Assembly: GCF_003073045.1 (NCBI RefSeq)
Contig: NC_037593.1
Span: forward strand, 24,113,868 to 24,177,867
Length of the DNA stretch: 64,000 nt
Source of the DNA: Pomacea canaliculata
Lineage: Eukaryota > Mollusca > Gastropoda > Architaenioglossa > Ampullariidae
Direction: 5' to 3'
Part shown: positions 14,216-27,930 of the stretch, piece by piece
How positions within the stretch are numbered: position 1 is the stretch's first letter
Layout: the number at the start of each line of letters is the position of its first letter
The notes under the pieces: model-generated
Told to the model about the DNA's origin: nothing
Database searches by the model: none
What the model saw: only the letters and a program-made list of their open reading frames with translations
Translations under genes and position numbers: made by a program

Positions 14216-15239
14216 AATTAATGATATGCTGGATAGTGTGAAAAAAATGCAGAAGAGAATTATCCTAAATGTCCACACTTTTTATCGTGAGAAGTTTCCA
14301 GTCGGTTTGTTATTTTACATTAATACCTGTGTGTGTGTGTTGTATTTATTTGTTTTAGATTTCATTCATACGTTCATGTCCTTCTTTACCTTCGTTCTCT
14401 TCGTCAAAGCTCGCAGCCAGTCTTTCTTTTCATATCTCTCTCTGATTCCACATTCGTCTCCAACGCGATTTATTTTCCATGTTGAATACAGTATAAGAGA
14501 GTATTTGGAGAATTAATCAACAACTGCAGTTGAGGGATTGTTGGGTAGAGAGAAATTTTATGTATCATGGGCACAAGCCGATCTTATTGGCAACAGGTGG
14601 AGACTGACAGAGTACTTTAAACAAATCAAGGAAAAACGGGGTAGCTAGAGCAACTACATGTGAAATGGTGTTAATTAGAAATAGTCTTCAAGCACCGGTC
14701 ACACACTCGGTCCAGATGTTTCACAACTCAAAATGACATCTGCAAGGCCTGGATACGCGGGCATTCTGAGAGAAGATTTCTGGAAGGAAGATAAAAACAC
14801 TTCGTAAACTAGGAGGCAATCATGCAAGGTGAGCTGTCTCTCGACCCAACGACCTCACGACCTCCAAACGACCTCCAGTCACAAAGACACGCCACAAATA
14901 GACCAGTGTCTTCTCTCCGTACAGCGCCGCTCATCGTCTTGGCATGGCAATAACAACTGACTGCGGCGCGTTGTGCCGACGCACAAGACGTGCAAATGAA
15001 AGTGAGGAAACGGGCAAGGCACACTGGAGAAGAGACACAGACAGCGGTGCATCTCGCAACGATACTCCAACACACACATCAACACTGTTACATGAGAAGC
15101 GTTGCCAGACTGTCACGAAAGATTGAACTCCACCCTCGCTCAGCTCCTCACAATTATTAAAACTCATTTACATCGCCTCCGACCTTCTCTCTCTTTCACA
15201 CCTACGCAGAAGCGGACGAAATCTATCTGTTGTGTGTGC

Positions 15240-15339
15240 NNNNNNNNNNNNNNNNNNNNNNNNNNNNNNNNNNNNNNNNNNNNNNNNNNNNNNNNNNNNN
15301 NNNNNNNNNNNNNNNNNNNNNNNNNNNNNNNNNNNNNNN
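15240..15339. other. Assembly gap of exactly 100 N
   Basis: One hundred consecutive N. A round 100 is a common scaffolding placeholder and does not measure the distance. The sequences on the two sides are not adjacent in the genome in any demonstrated sense; both belong to the same duplicated segment. Confidence 0.99.
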
Positions 15340-16069
15340 CATTTCACAACAGGCAAACATACATTGCACACAGTTGTACCACTTGTTTACTGTGTGTCTG
15401 ACTTACTGATCCTTCACGATTCTCTGGCTTTACATCCAATCAAGTTTTTCACACAGGCAGTGTGCAATCAGACACCTTATTTAAAGCTGTTCACTATATG
15501 TCTGGCTGGATCATATATTACATGTTCCTTTTTGCTTCCATAGTGCTTTGAGTTTGATTATTGCAATTAAAACATTGCCGGATGGCGTGCTGGCAGCAAT
15601 CTGCTTATGAAGTTAGACATCGGCAGTGAACGCTGTGCACAAAATATGTTTTCATTGTGGCAGCACGAGATACGTAAATCCGAATGACGCCGATGAAACA
15701 GAAGCGTCCTCGGTGGCTAGAAATGGCACACAGGCGACGAGGCGAGCAGCACGTGGACGAGCACGGTTGAGTCGTTGAGAAAAGGGAGAACCGCAGTTCT
15801 TGTCATAAGTCGCTATTCAACGAGAACTCTTCAAATGCTCATCAAATTTTGCCATCACGAAGTTGTCTAAGAAAGGATGTTATAAAACCTGGCGATCATC
15901 GAGGGAGAAATATTCATCCAGGTGGCTTAATATGTCCGCAAAATTGGATGAGATCGGCCTGTAAAGTGGAAGGGAAAAGTAAAGCTTTTGAACATCCCAC
16001 ACTGTTCTTCATACAGAAGGCATGGTGCGGCGGACACCAAAGGCATACCGACACGACGAAGAAAAAAAT

Positions 16070-16350
16070 TAAACTAAGAGACAGAGATGGTGGTAGATGA
16101 GAGGAAAGAGCGATAGATAAAGAGACAGAACGAAGAGAAGGAGGCAGGAGAAAGAGATGAGAAACGAGTGACTGAGAGAGAGAGGGGATAGGTGGTGAGG
16201 ATATGTAAGGGAACGATCCTGGATGTATATAGGAGAATTGTACCACGGTGAAGAGGAGAAAGGGATGACAGCAATACAAGGGGTAGGGAAGTGGCGAGAA
16301 AGGCACAGGGAGAGAGAGTCGGGATTGAGGGAAAGGAAGGGAAATGATAC
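16070..16350. repeat. Polypurine tract, copy 2
   Basis: Counterpart of the purine-rich block at 3737-4035, with many single-base indels relative to it. Minus-strand open frames are compositional artefacts. Confidence 0.75.
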
Positions 16351-18244
16351 AGAAGGAGACTGATGGGCGACTGTTAACCACGGTACCTGTGTCACTAAAC
16401 AGTGCCTAGATGAGGATGACAAGCTGTTTGCTCTTAAGCAGATGTGAGCCCTCAACAAGCTGGGATGCGTTTTTTCAAACCTGAACGTGGTGAAAAGATT
16501 TGCGTTGATGCCTTCGAGTTACCCGCCCTTTTGCTTTTATTTATTTTCTCCTGACGTCATGTACGGCCCATTTGTACTGACTACACTTTTGTTATTTCCA
16601 GCTAAAACTTTCTTTCAGTCACGTGGCAGGGCTATTCTGATCACTGATGATAGATGAAGGACCCTGATATCTGTCGCCACGCCTCACTTGGTCACCTCTT
16701 GTGCATTGATTCAAATGCCATAATGTTATGTCCACGTGGTTTACAACTCTTCGATAATTAGATGTCATTGGCCGGTTGCGTATAATTTGAATATTGTTCA
16801 TTATACAGCACCCACACAACTCTCCTGATCCGTACTTATGGTATGAAAAAGATTGTCGAACGCGTTGCCTAAAAAAAAAACCGTGTTCTGACTAATCTTC
16901 TCATAACACCTCAAGAAAAGTCGAGTATGTGCATGAACTTTATTTTGACGAGCCTCCCTGGTCCACTCCACCATTAGAGGCTACTCTGCCAATGTTACAA
17001 GACCTCAGCCAGAACGAAGCGCATACAAGAAGTATTGGGTACAGTGAGTGTCCATCAAGCAGCAGCTACAATCAACTCTATTGCCCGCTTTTCGCCATCC
17101 AATGCTCAATTCGTACACAGAGTCAGGACACATGCCGTAAGATGGCAGACATTCAAGATCTGTTTGCTTTAAGCACCAACAGCTTTTTTAAGTTTTAACT
17201 GGAAACAACATCCGAACTTGTTTTGGGGTAGCGAGTGTGGCTTGCGGGAACAACCTGCATACACTTCATGATATATATATACACCGCATGTGGACGATGG
17301 ACACCTCGCCTTTCACACTCTAACCTGCCGATAGACGTGCGTCTCAGACTGATTTTGCGGACTGTAATCACTGCCTATATTCATAGGTGCTCTGAGAATG
17401 TCCATCCCATTATTATTAGAGGTGCTTGAGAGATGTCTTGTATTATATATTCACGTTGCTCTCAACATGTCTTATCTGAGTTTACCGACGCCTTAGCGAA
17501 TGTTACTGGTGCAAGCTGGTGCTATTTACTTAGTCAACAAGTTTTCTGTGTCCTCTGCACATTGGTCTTCATAGTTACAATTCGTGCAATGATGCATGGT
17601 CCGTCTTTAAAAACTTACCTCAGTTAGCTCCCGTTATATCACTATGAAACTATGTTGCTATTTTCTCCACATAAAAAGCAAACTGGATAATACAGCATTT
17701 TGGTTCCTGTCGCTCTGTGTGTGTCTGTAGTGAATCTGGCCATAATATGGTTCCTTTCTGCACTCCGAAACGATGGCCGACTGGCAATCCATACTCTCAT
17801 CCACCCCTTCACACACCCCAGGATGTGAACATGACCTGACAATCAGTATGCAGCTACCAGCAGAACAGCGTATCTTGCCTTACTTCCCTGATATTTCTTA
17901 TAGAGTCTCGCCTGTGACCCGTATGAGATACGCCTATCCAATGACATGATCCCTGGAATTTCCCTTAGCAGCTCCGTGCTCAACCCACCGTACACAACAG
18001 TCACTCAAATGAACAATTGATCTTCTCGTGTCTATCCGTCTCGAAAAGAACTTTTTTTCATCGTCTCTAGCTCAACACAGATCTAAGCCTTTAGTGGCTC
18101 ACATAACTCACTCATCAGCTACCGGTACATAAGAAATCTGGCAATTTATTAACGACGAACTTATATCACCTATGTCCGGTGAGAAGAAGCACTGAGATTA
18201 TCACACTTATAACATCACATAAACATCGCTAGATTTGTCGATGC

Positions 18245-18345
18245 GTTGCGTGGGGGCGCGGGGGGGGGAGTGGGGGGGTGAACTACGGAAGTCGTCGTGC
18301 GTTCGTGGCACTTATGGGGGGGGGGAGTACGTGGGGGGTAGGGTG
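18245..18345 (+). repeat. G-run region, possible G-quadruplex
   Basis: Several runs of 4-10 G within 100 bases, including gggggggggagtggggggg and a later run of ten G. The pattern meets the usual four-run G-quadruplex rule. It lies in the indel-rich part of copy 2, so exact run lengths are unreliable. Confidence 0.6.
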
Positions 18346-19225
18346 CGCTTAATGACCTAAATGTCGACTATGAAGTCGCGACTTCCCACTCCCACCCCCC
18401 CTGTAGCCTTCACTTCAGGGCTGAACCGCCTGTTGCACAACACACACAGAGTACAGACACCATGCGACCCCTGCGGAGCGATAACGAACGCCGCCTGTGG
18501 AATGAGCAACCTTACCTGGGTGAGATCATTCACCTGGACACCACACGATATTGACATATCTTGTGGGTCAACACAAGGCCGTGTTGCTCTGAGGGACCGC
18601 CGGGTGTGTGGCGTGGTGTCCGCGGCGGGGGTGCGGATGTGGCTGTGTTAGATATTTATATGAGTATAGCTTACACATAACCCATTCTCACACCTTCCAT
18701 TAACGGCATTTTCAAATTTATTATTATTTAGTCGCTGGCATAACTTTTTCGCGTCTGATACAAGATTCAATCGGAAGCAAGAATCTGGACTGGTCTGTTC
18801 CTCTACATTAAAGCGTGCTTGGATGGCAAGGAATATGTTACAGGACTAACGAGTCGCGCGGACGGTGCTAAGGATGCCAGATGTCGCTGTTCAATAGACT
18901 TACCCTCATTGCACTTCACCCCATCCCGCCCTTGCTTCAAACAACACACGCAACCCAAAACGTCTCATTTAACAGGAACAGCCATTCATAGTTAAACATT
19001 TAAGTTTGCGAATTGTTTACTGCTTTTTCAAGTCAATCCATTTATTACCGTGGCTCTACGCTGGTGTTCTTTGTCTGCCTTCTTTTTCGCATTAACTTGG
19101 TGTTGACCGAGAATAGATACTCTTTAAAAATAGCTTTGATCAAGGCTAAACTTGGTAGGTCAAAATAGTCTGTATAACAATTCCTACTCAGGAGAACACA
19201 TAGAAAAAAAATTGTAAAGAAATTC

Positions 19226-19298
19226 CGAGCCTGCAGGATTCGGAACCGTGGATCTTCTGATCCGTAGTCAGACGCGTTATCCATTGCGCCACAGGCCC
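19226..19298 (-). tRNA. tRNA-Arg (anticodon ACG), defective T-arm
   Basis: On the minus strand a 73-base tRNA reads from ggaacceptor end GGGCCTG to CAGGCTC plus discriminator G. The acceptor stem has seven pairs, one of them G-U. The D-arm (GCGCAATGGATAACGC type) is intact. The anticodon stem TCTGA/TCAGA encloses loop CTACGGA, giving anticodon ACG (read as ICG, Arg). The T-arm is disturbed: stem CACGG faces TCCTG with a C-C mismatch, and the loop is TTCCGAA where TTCGAAT is expected. The B box shows one extra C (GGTTCCGAATCC). A T-run for Pol III termination follows on the minus strand at about 19,205-19,212. The defect looks like small compensating indels, as expected from read errors in this part of copy 2. 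A tRNA pseudogene is the alternative. Confidence 0.85.
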
Positions 19299-19540
19299 AT
19301 GACAGTGAGGCGGTATCTGAGTATATATGAAGTAGGTGTTTAGCACCTTTCCTGCAGTCAAATAGTAATATTAGCATTGCTTGCCCCCGTATTTGTCTTA
19401 TCCGAAGCTTGATATGATATTAAACAAATCCTAGCGCACAACTTTCTCTTTACAGGTATAACACGCTTTCGTCACGCCAGGCGATGTTATTTTCCAGAGT
19501 GGAGCAGGGTAAGGATCGCTGTTTAGAAGGGAGTGAGTTG

Positions 19541-19600
19541 GCGTGGTCGTGTGGAGCCGTTAAGACCACGCTCCGATAGTTTTTTTGTTTTTTTTTTTTT
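19541..19600 (+). other. Hairpin followed by long T-run
   Basis: GCGTGGTC (19,541-19,548) pairs perfectly with GACCACGC (19,564-19,571) around a 15-base loop. A run of mostly T begins at 19,580. This shape resembles the 3' end of a Pol III small RNA, but I recognise no RNA family upstream, and T-runs are common in this window. Confidence 0.25.
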
Positions 19601-22600
19601 TTTCGGCCATCGAGTTGTGTCTCTTGGTTGTCGGTGTGCAGCATTACCACGGCGGCGACTGCAGCGAGTCAGACGACGTAGGTCGATGACACTCTTTTTA
19701 TCTTTTAATTAAGTTTTGTGCGGTCCCGCCGTAGGAGAGACGGTAATTTTTTTGTCGGGCCGCACGGATTACACAATTAGAAGTTGTGCCCCTATCTGTT
19801 TTTTTTGTATTTTTTTTTTTATGGATTTGATATATTACCCTTTTTGTAGTCCCCTCTCAAGCAACAATTGATCACTCGCAAAGATAGAACCGAGACAATG
19901 TGTCCTCTTTATATTTTTAAAATGTGTTGGTTATAGCAATTAAATACCTCACAGAGGTTAATAAATCATTGTTTTCTGGTCACTGATGTTATGTAGAGTC
20001 TCCTCAAAGATTTTTGGTTCCATATATACATAGATTGTGTTGATGATTATTTACTATGACATTTCTGCAAATTATTATAATCTCAAATTAAAATAGTTAA
20101 AAATTAGAGAGTTTCCGAATCACATCTTAAGATAACACACAGGCGCGCGCGCTGAAAGCCAAAATTTCAATAATAGATGTGCGTGTGCGTTCGCTCACTG
20201 CTAGGTCACCTCATTGATTTTCTCTTCTTTCTGGTCCACGTGAACGACAAAAGCCACCTATCGTACGTTCATATTAAAGACCGCAGTACTTTGACATTTG
20301 CAATTTGCCTCCAGGTGCTATCTGACATAAATTTTACTTTTTATTTAATTAGCCTGTGTGTTGAAATCACCGATGTTTTGGATTACACCGATTTCCAGGT
20401 GATGGAAGCAGCCCGTGTGTGAAGTAATAGCTGCAGGCTAGTGTGGACAGGGATAGAGGTAGATGAGATAGGTGCGATCTGCGACTTGCTTTGCCCGACA
20501 TTGTATTTTCTCTTTTTTTATTATTCCAACTTTAGATTAGCTGCCCCCCTGGCTTCCGAAATGCTATGAAAGACATCAGACAAGCGGAGTCAACAATGCC
20601 CCCACTATAGTTTTTATTTAATTCCAGCCGAAAGGGTGTTTTTTAGTTCATTCTCCCGAGTTTAACAATTTTTTTTTTAAGAATTAAAATTCTGACAAAA
20701 CATATTGATGTGTGAAAAGTGATTCAGTGAGTGCGGTCGAATCCACGGCGAACTTTTGAGGAAAGAAGAAAAAAAAAAGGGACAAGAACAGAAGTTTAGA
20801 AATGTTTACAAGATGTGTTCAGCGCTTGTTTAAAAGCGCATAAGCCCGGCAAGTTGACAAAGAATCTTGATTAAATGACTTTCACAAATGAAGCAGCCTA
20901 GGTTATTCCTTCCACGCTCTGCTCTCTCACATCCTTGTCTTGTTCCGTCAGCTGCTTTGAACGGTAACGACTTTGTGGCCATCGCTCACTTCCGGCTGCT
21001 TCACGCAGAACTCGATAAAACGATTTGGTGATTTTATTTGAAAATTCGCTTGTCATCCGAAGCAGTTATCAAAATGACGTGACAATCGCTCTCCGCGTGG
21101 CCAGAGCAGTTTGCGTCGCATCGTAGAAATGAGCTGTGAGGTTAGGTGAAAAGCTAGTGCGACAATCTCTCAAGACCTTTTTTTTTAATGTGGTTGCTGA
21201 AGGTTCTTTTCGTCTCTCCCAGTCAGGGCCCACGCAGTATCGTCCTAAATGTTTCATGGTTTCACTCCCAGTCGACTGCTTCCGACCAACCCACGACGCA
21301 AGACGACCGCTAGTCCGTTTGCGCCCCTCTTCAACAAAACTGGTAGCACACCCGGCGGCCTGGATCCGAAGACCTTCTATTACCATAAATAGATATTGTG
21401 ACATTATCAGTCTACAAGACCCTCATTTAACAAATATTATGAATAATCATTATCAAAAGGCTTGTCCTTATTGTAACTAAAACTAGCAGTAGAAAATAAC
21501 GATTCAACCAGGCTGTAGAAGAATAATCAGATGTCTAGTCGTAAATTTTAAAATAGGGAAATACCAACACTCAATAATACTACTTAACGATGACTATTAA
21601 TACTTACACTCTTATTTCCGAATCTGTGCCACTATGGGTATCGCGGTCATACGTGACGTGGGGTTTCAAGCATATAAAAAAGATACGAGCCTCCTGAGCT
21701 TTACGGAAGCTCACGAGTCATTAGTTTTGTGGATGGAGTTGAGGGAGGTAAGAGAGAGCGACGCCATTATGGGTTAAATTTAAGAGTGTGTTTGCTCAGT
21801 GCCGAAGCTCGTTAGCATGGCGCGTGCGTTGCCGCTGGCCTTTAATCATTAAGCAACCGCCATGTTGCATTCTTCGGTATACAACATTCTAAAGTCGTAG
21901 TTAAGCTGTTGGACAGTCCTGGAAAGCTTGCACAGTCGACTTGTCGTTGAGGAGAGCAGAGAAGTGAATGTCCGATATTTACGTCGTTGACTACGTGATT
22001 GATATAATTTATCAGTCATCATTAATCATCCACCACATTATCTCCCACCGCCATTATCATCAGCTATCGTCACCATTCGAACACCTTCCTTTCAGTTAGT
22101 CAGCAAGCAAGGAGACAGAGATGTCGAGCAAGGAGGATATACAGGAGCAATCTAAAAGATAAACACAAAACCTTTAAAAAAAAACAATGAGTTGAATTAT
22201 TCACAAAGCCTGTCCCTGGTCGCCTTGCCTGAAAATGTTGTTTTGGTTACTTCTGATGCTGACAAACATGTCTCGTGGACTATTCCACTTATATTTGCTT
22301 TCCCGAGAGAATTTAGATGGAGATGCCACACCAGATTTTAGGCGCTTGTCTTGGAATTTTGTTTCCACCTTTCAAGGTTCTGGGCGATGGGCTGCGTAAG
22401 GTCCACTGAAGCTGGTTGAGACTCGCACAGACCATCTCCGCCCTCTGTGAGTGCGTAGTTTTCTCTTCTGTTGGACACCGAACAACTGTTAGACACTTGC
22501 CCACGTGCCAATGTGATGCACACTTTGCGTGTCGTGTGTGTGTGGGTTTGCGCTGTGTGTTGGTTGCGTGTGTGTGTGGTGGTAAGAGAGAAAGTAAAGA

Positions 22601-25600
22601 CACTATCATGTGATTTAATGCACAGTTTAAATGCCACGATATTGCAGAAAGTGTGTGGTTCGATCCTGAAAATATCCAGGGTCACTATCATTGTCTCATG
22701 TTGTTCTCTCGCTGTAAAATATTTGTTTTAATCAAGCTGGACGACTGACTTTCTCGTCCAACATATCCAAATTGATATGGGACATCTTAATAGCGATGAT
22801 AAAGTAGAATTCGGACACCCCAAACTCCCTATAAAGTAAAAAATATAGCCACATATAAAGTTTTAAAAATTATTAATAAACAAGACTTTTTTTAGCCATC
22901 AAAAATATCATTTCTCTCTAATTTTGAATGTCAATTAGTTTCTGATCTATCTCGCTTTTTTCGTATGTAAACACATATTACCCCATTAATAAATAAAATG
23001 AAGAAGTTCACACATATCTTCTCTCTTCCTATTCTTTGCTCTTCATGTGTCGTTGTGCTAATTTCTACTTATTTTTTTCTTCTTTTTGCTTGTGTTCCTT
23101 TCTCCAAGCTAGAAGCACATGAGTAAGAAATAGAGATATTGTTCGTGCTCAGAGCAATACAGCACCCTGCGTTAGGCGTAGCATGCTGTTGTAATGCCCA
23201 GTGCCGACTCTCAGCAGACCCACGTGACTCACCTCCCCGACTGTTTTTTTTTTTCTTTTACGCGCTCCCGGCGTATGCTGGGTTATGCCTGGTATGCTTT
23301 GCAATCGTGAGCAGTGCGTCACAACCAATGAGCACTCTTGCGGCCGCAAAAACAACTAATCAATACGCTAGTACATGCAGATGATTTCAACATAAAGCTA
23401 AATACGATGCACTACTGCAGAAATAAATTCCTTCTTCTAACTCGCAATAACCAACAAAAAAAATACACAAAAACGTTATCCTGAAAGATTCAGACCTAAA
23501 CCATAATTTTTTAAATTATGAGTAACATTATCAGACAATTTTGGAGATATGCAATGCCATGTGGTTGGATCTGGTGTACGTGATAAACTCATTTCTTTTA
23601 AATAAAAAGTATTTGATAACGAGTACACAATAAAAAAAGAAGAGAATGAAGATAAAACTATTTAGACAGTTAACTAAATTTTAATATTTTTTAATATCTT
23701 TTTATTTTTATTTTTACATCAGCAACAGGACGGAACTGCGAGAAACCTTGTATGACCTTAAGTTAACTCTTTCCCTCATTATTATAGATTTCCAACATTT
23801 AAATTTTAAACCTTTATTAAATTAAGCTGTTTTTTGTAAATAATTGTATAAATTTATTGTTTATTATTCATAGCAACAGGAACTGTGAAGTGAGAAAATA
23901 ACATGGTTACTTAAGTACTTCTTATCTTCTTAGTAATATTATTAAACACCGACATAAATTAATTTGTAACCCAGTCACCCGAAGGTTGGAGAAAATAACT
24001 CCACCACGGCTGGAACCTTTAACCCGTCTGACAGCCACGATTAGTTGTGTGTGTGTCCAAACATAACTTTCAGCGAGCTCTCACGCGCACACCGCCCACA
24101 TTAGTATCCTTGTCTATAGTAAGGGTGGTAATTAGTTGCTTCTCTGGCACCATTGAAGTTTGTTCAGATTCTGCGTATACATTATTCTCGGTGATCACTC
24201 ACTGTATTAGGAGACATTTATTAGCGACTCGCACGCGCTGTCAGGCGACGCCTGACCTGCGGGCGAGATAACACGCGCTGGAAGGAAGGGTCTCCCCGGG
24301 AAATGAGGGAGTATTTCGATACAATGTCGTGTCATTTGATAAACTTCCCACGTGACCCACTTTCATGCAAACTTAAGTCATTTTCGCGAACCTTCAGCAG
24401 AGATCCAGGTCCTTCATACGTTCAGCGGAGAAGTTGACGAGAATCCCCCACTCTCCGCGTCCCGTCTACTGTTCATTCCGAACTAATACGAGTGACACTC
24501 ACTTCGGTTAGCACTTGAATAGCACTTTTGAGACCTTCGCATATATTATCGCCAACACACCATGAAAGAAGAACGAATGTGAAAGCATTACAGTGAGGGT
24601 CCAGTCTTGTAACTGTGGACCTTAAGTTTGGGACTAATCATCTCTGTCGTCTAAGACTTACGCCACTCCGTGGATGTCGATTTGACATTTACTCTATGGC
24701 CTGATCGGGTGGTTCACACGTGTTCTAGTCTAAACACACCACACATGCAAGTTGCCCTCAGCAGGCAAGTAAATAATGCATTATGATAACAAATTTTCTT
24801 CATATTATATTTATTATTTTGTACGGTGATTATTATAATTCATAAGATAATCGAAAGACTGTTGGAAGAAACAGCCATGACTGATAACCAGCTCGTCATG
24901 ATATCCAGCTGGGTCACACTCTTGTCATCACAGATGTTGCCTGCTCAAAGTTTTGCTATAAAATAGAATCTCACAGCAAACTCAAAGCAAGAAAAAGGCT
25001 CAAAATATTTGGGTGCCCAGAATGTTCGCGCTTTGTTTGTCGTATTGTAAGTAAATAGAAATACGGGTACTGGGCACGAACTCATTCACGAAGGATGTGC
25101 GTGTGCACGTGCGCGTGTGACGACTTAAGCACGAGATCTTATCGGAACTTTCATCCTCAGAGATGCGACTGGTACTAGCGTGGGAACCACCCCACCTTGC
25201 CCACCCAATCTTCGCAGTGTCGTCAGCCCACCTGCGAGCAATCCTTATTGACGACAGGCAGCTGCACCAGCTGCTGGCAACAGAGCATGCGTAGTCTTCT
25301 CTGTACTGCCGCCCACGGCTTCTCTCATCCGGTCCCTCAAGAGATTATTAAAAAGTTATATTGTATGGTTAATAAAACTAAAGAGAAGTTTGTAACAATG
25401 TGGAAGCTCTTATACAGCCGTTCAAGCTCTGTCATACCTCCTCACCATCGACGGGCGGTGCTGTACCCACCCTGGGGGGCTGTACGAAAGTATAAGTGTT
25501 AAGTCGCACCGAGCGAAAAAAAAAGTAGAAGCTAGGGTGACATTCTTGTTTTCTCTCCTTTCCCGATTTCATTTCGCCGGTCGACCCAGATCTTTTTGCC

Positions 25601-27688
25601 CTGGGTCCAAAGAATGGTCGGAAACGTTTGGCCTGGCAGTGAAAGCGAAACATAACCAGTAAATGGCATAATAACAACAAGCAAATGTCACAACAAGTTG
25701 AATGTGTGTCATCGGGGATGTTTTTAATGACTTCAGTTTTGTCGATGATGGTCGTCTCAGTGGCTTCTACAATGATAACACAAACCAGAAGTTTCTCAGT
25801 GCGATATGGTTGTATCAAGTCCTCTTGAAACCACGAGTGTTTGGAAGAAAGGTGGCCAAAGCTTTCATTGGCATTATATGCTCGCTTTGTGTTTGCATGA
25901 ATATTATGCTATATATGTTGTTGTATGATTTTATCATTACCACAATTTGTCCATATATATATATCCCTGATGTTTAATAGGAGTGTGGTGATGGCGGTAG
26001 AAAATGGTTCATATCGTTACACTTTCTGATGATCTGTGTGACAACTGACTAGTGTTGATGGTCTGTTTAGGAAATGGCTGATGAGTAACAGTTCCTTTTT
26101 ATAATTATTGTTATCTCTAGTAGCTGTGTAGAGGGCATTAAATAGTATTTTCTTCTTTTTGAAGGAGGATTCTCAAAAGGGTTAAGTTGAGAAAGCAGTC
26201 GAGGGCTTCTTTGCTCATAACATTACATTATTTTCTGCTTACTACATTTTTTTCTTTTTTTTTTTTCCAGCAACATTTTCTGTTCTACTGTAATTCACAC
26301 AGCACACGCACGTGAGTGAGAGAGTGAGAGAGAGAAAGCCTGTCCGTCCAGTCCTTCCCCACACACACACTGAATCTTTATTTCCTGTTCTTCTCCTCTC
26401 CTTTATTCGCAACTGGATCTTGAGGAACTTGCTTGGGTCGATACCTGCCTTGATTATTTGAACACTTCCTTCCTCGTTACCTTAGGTGACACCTGACGTG
26501 TCCTCGGCAAATAACATCAACCCCACGCTCCACTCATCAGGTCCTCCAGCATGTCGTCTCTAAATCCTGCCGAGCGCCCCATCTTTGACTCGTTTCGTCG
26601 GCATACAAAGCCCAAGCAAACGTTTCTTTTATGTCCGATAACTCCTATCACAAGAAAATAACATCCCCCCCACACCACCACCACCTTTCCCCATGTGTTC
26701 TTGAGCGCGAGCATTTAGGAACGCTCACACGTGAATTGATCGAAGCTTCGACCCCCTCATTGTCACTCTCGCCAAACATTTCGTCGATGGAGCGGGGAGA
26801 TAAGTCCGCGCGCAAGATGCTGGCCCATCGATCCGGGGGACAGATTACGAGGGGGGCTAGCAGCCTGTCCCTTCATCCGGGCTTTTCCTTTGCTGCTCGG
26901 TCGCTTTAGCTGGCAACGGAGGAGCCTCGAGATGATTGGGAAGATAAAGGAGAGATCTTGTAGCCCTGTCATCTACTTTCAGATGAAGAGCGAGATGGCG
27001 AGGAGTAGAGCGGGTGTCACACGGTGTGACATGGTTCCCGCAAACCGACACTCGTCTTGCTCCTGTCGATTCAAAATGTAGGACTAATGGTAACGGGGTG
27101 TAGAATGTCTTTCTAATTCGAATGCGCGCTCGACAAGGTTTACACTCATTCCACCGACTTCACTATCAAAGCTCATAGTCAAAAAAATTTCTTTAGAGCA
27201 GGAGTGAGGAACGTCCAAGGCGATCTCAGATTTCAGTAAATTTATCAGCTTTTCTCCATGGCATTATAAATGTATATTAAGTGATTAGTATTAATAATTT
27301 ACATTCTGAGGGTTAGGCTTAGAAAGAAAACTTGGAAAAGAACAGTGGAGAGCGAGTCAAAGGACGTGGGAACCACAAGGGTCCAACTGAGGGTAGGCTG
27401 CCCAAAAACCATGGCCGCTGGCGAGGTGTTGTTGCGGCCCTGTGCTCCTCAAGGAGTCACAAGGAATAAACTAAAACTAAACATTCTGAGGGACAAGCAA
27501 GGAACGTCCATTATGGGATAGACAGGGAGAGTGCATGATGAGATAAGCACGTCCTTCTCGTTCTCTGTCCGCGGCCTATATGAGCTAATCTGGGAGATTT
27601 ATGCGTACATGTGACCTTTCACCCTAAGGCGAAGGTAGACCAGTTCGGCTGTTGATGCATATAGCACTCTTAAACCATGTCGATTCAT

Positions 27689-27691
<3 letters not shown>

Positions 27692-27729
<38 letters not shown>
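27692..27729. repeat. (ATC)n microsatellite, copy 2
   Basis: About 13 ATC units, longer than the seven in copy 1 at 13,428-13,448. It lies in the clean part of copy 2, so the length difference may be a real allele difference. Confidence 0.95.
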
Positions 27730-27928
27730 TGCTGACTACCTTAGTGTACAAGTGTCCAATATTATTCTTTCATGGGTTTCCGAAGGATGCGTCAATAAAA
27801 AAGCTTTGGCTTTATGAAATTATGAAATTACTTATGCATGTGCAAGCAAGTCTATGTGTGCAAATTGCTATAAAGGCTATGAACTCCTCCATCAGGATGA
27901 GAAATGTGTGAACTATATAGTTGTAATT

Positions 27929-27930
<2 letters not shown>

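Larger units (their letters stand above)
3036..15238. repeat. Large duplicated segment, copy 1
   Basis: This ~12.2 kb segment aligns in order and in the same orientation to 15,340-~29,525. Anchor matches include 3113-3170 with 15,415-15,475, the purine-rich block at 3737-4035 with ~16,070-16,350, the TATA-like site at 7727 with 21,673, 10,501-12,800 with 24,751-27,040, and 14,820-15,200 with 29,137-29,500. The segment contains no recognisable gene. Its last base abuts the 100 N gap. From about 14,350 to 15,238 it differs from copy 2 by many one-base indels, whereas 10,500-14,300 differs mainly by substitutions and a few repeat-length changes. The best reading is the 3' end of one contig overlapping the 5' end of the next. 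A true tandem duplication is the alternative. Confidence 0.9.
18190..19860. other. ~1.67 kb insertion found only in copy 2
   Basis: Alignment of the copies stops near copy 1 position ~5950 and resumes at 'gatagaaccgagaca' (copy 1 ~6018, copy 2 ~19,883). The intervening ~1.67 kb has no match in copy 1. It holds G-rich runs (18,245-18,345), a 96-codon open frame I cannot assign (18,361-18,651), a tRNA-Arg on the minus strand (19,226-19,298), a hairpin followed by a long T-run (19,541-19,600), and a second GC hairpin (19,718-19,765). It could be a polymorphic insertion between haplotypes or foreign sequence joined during contig building. Confidence 0.7.
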
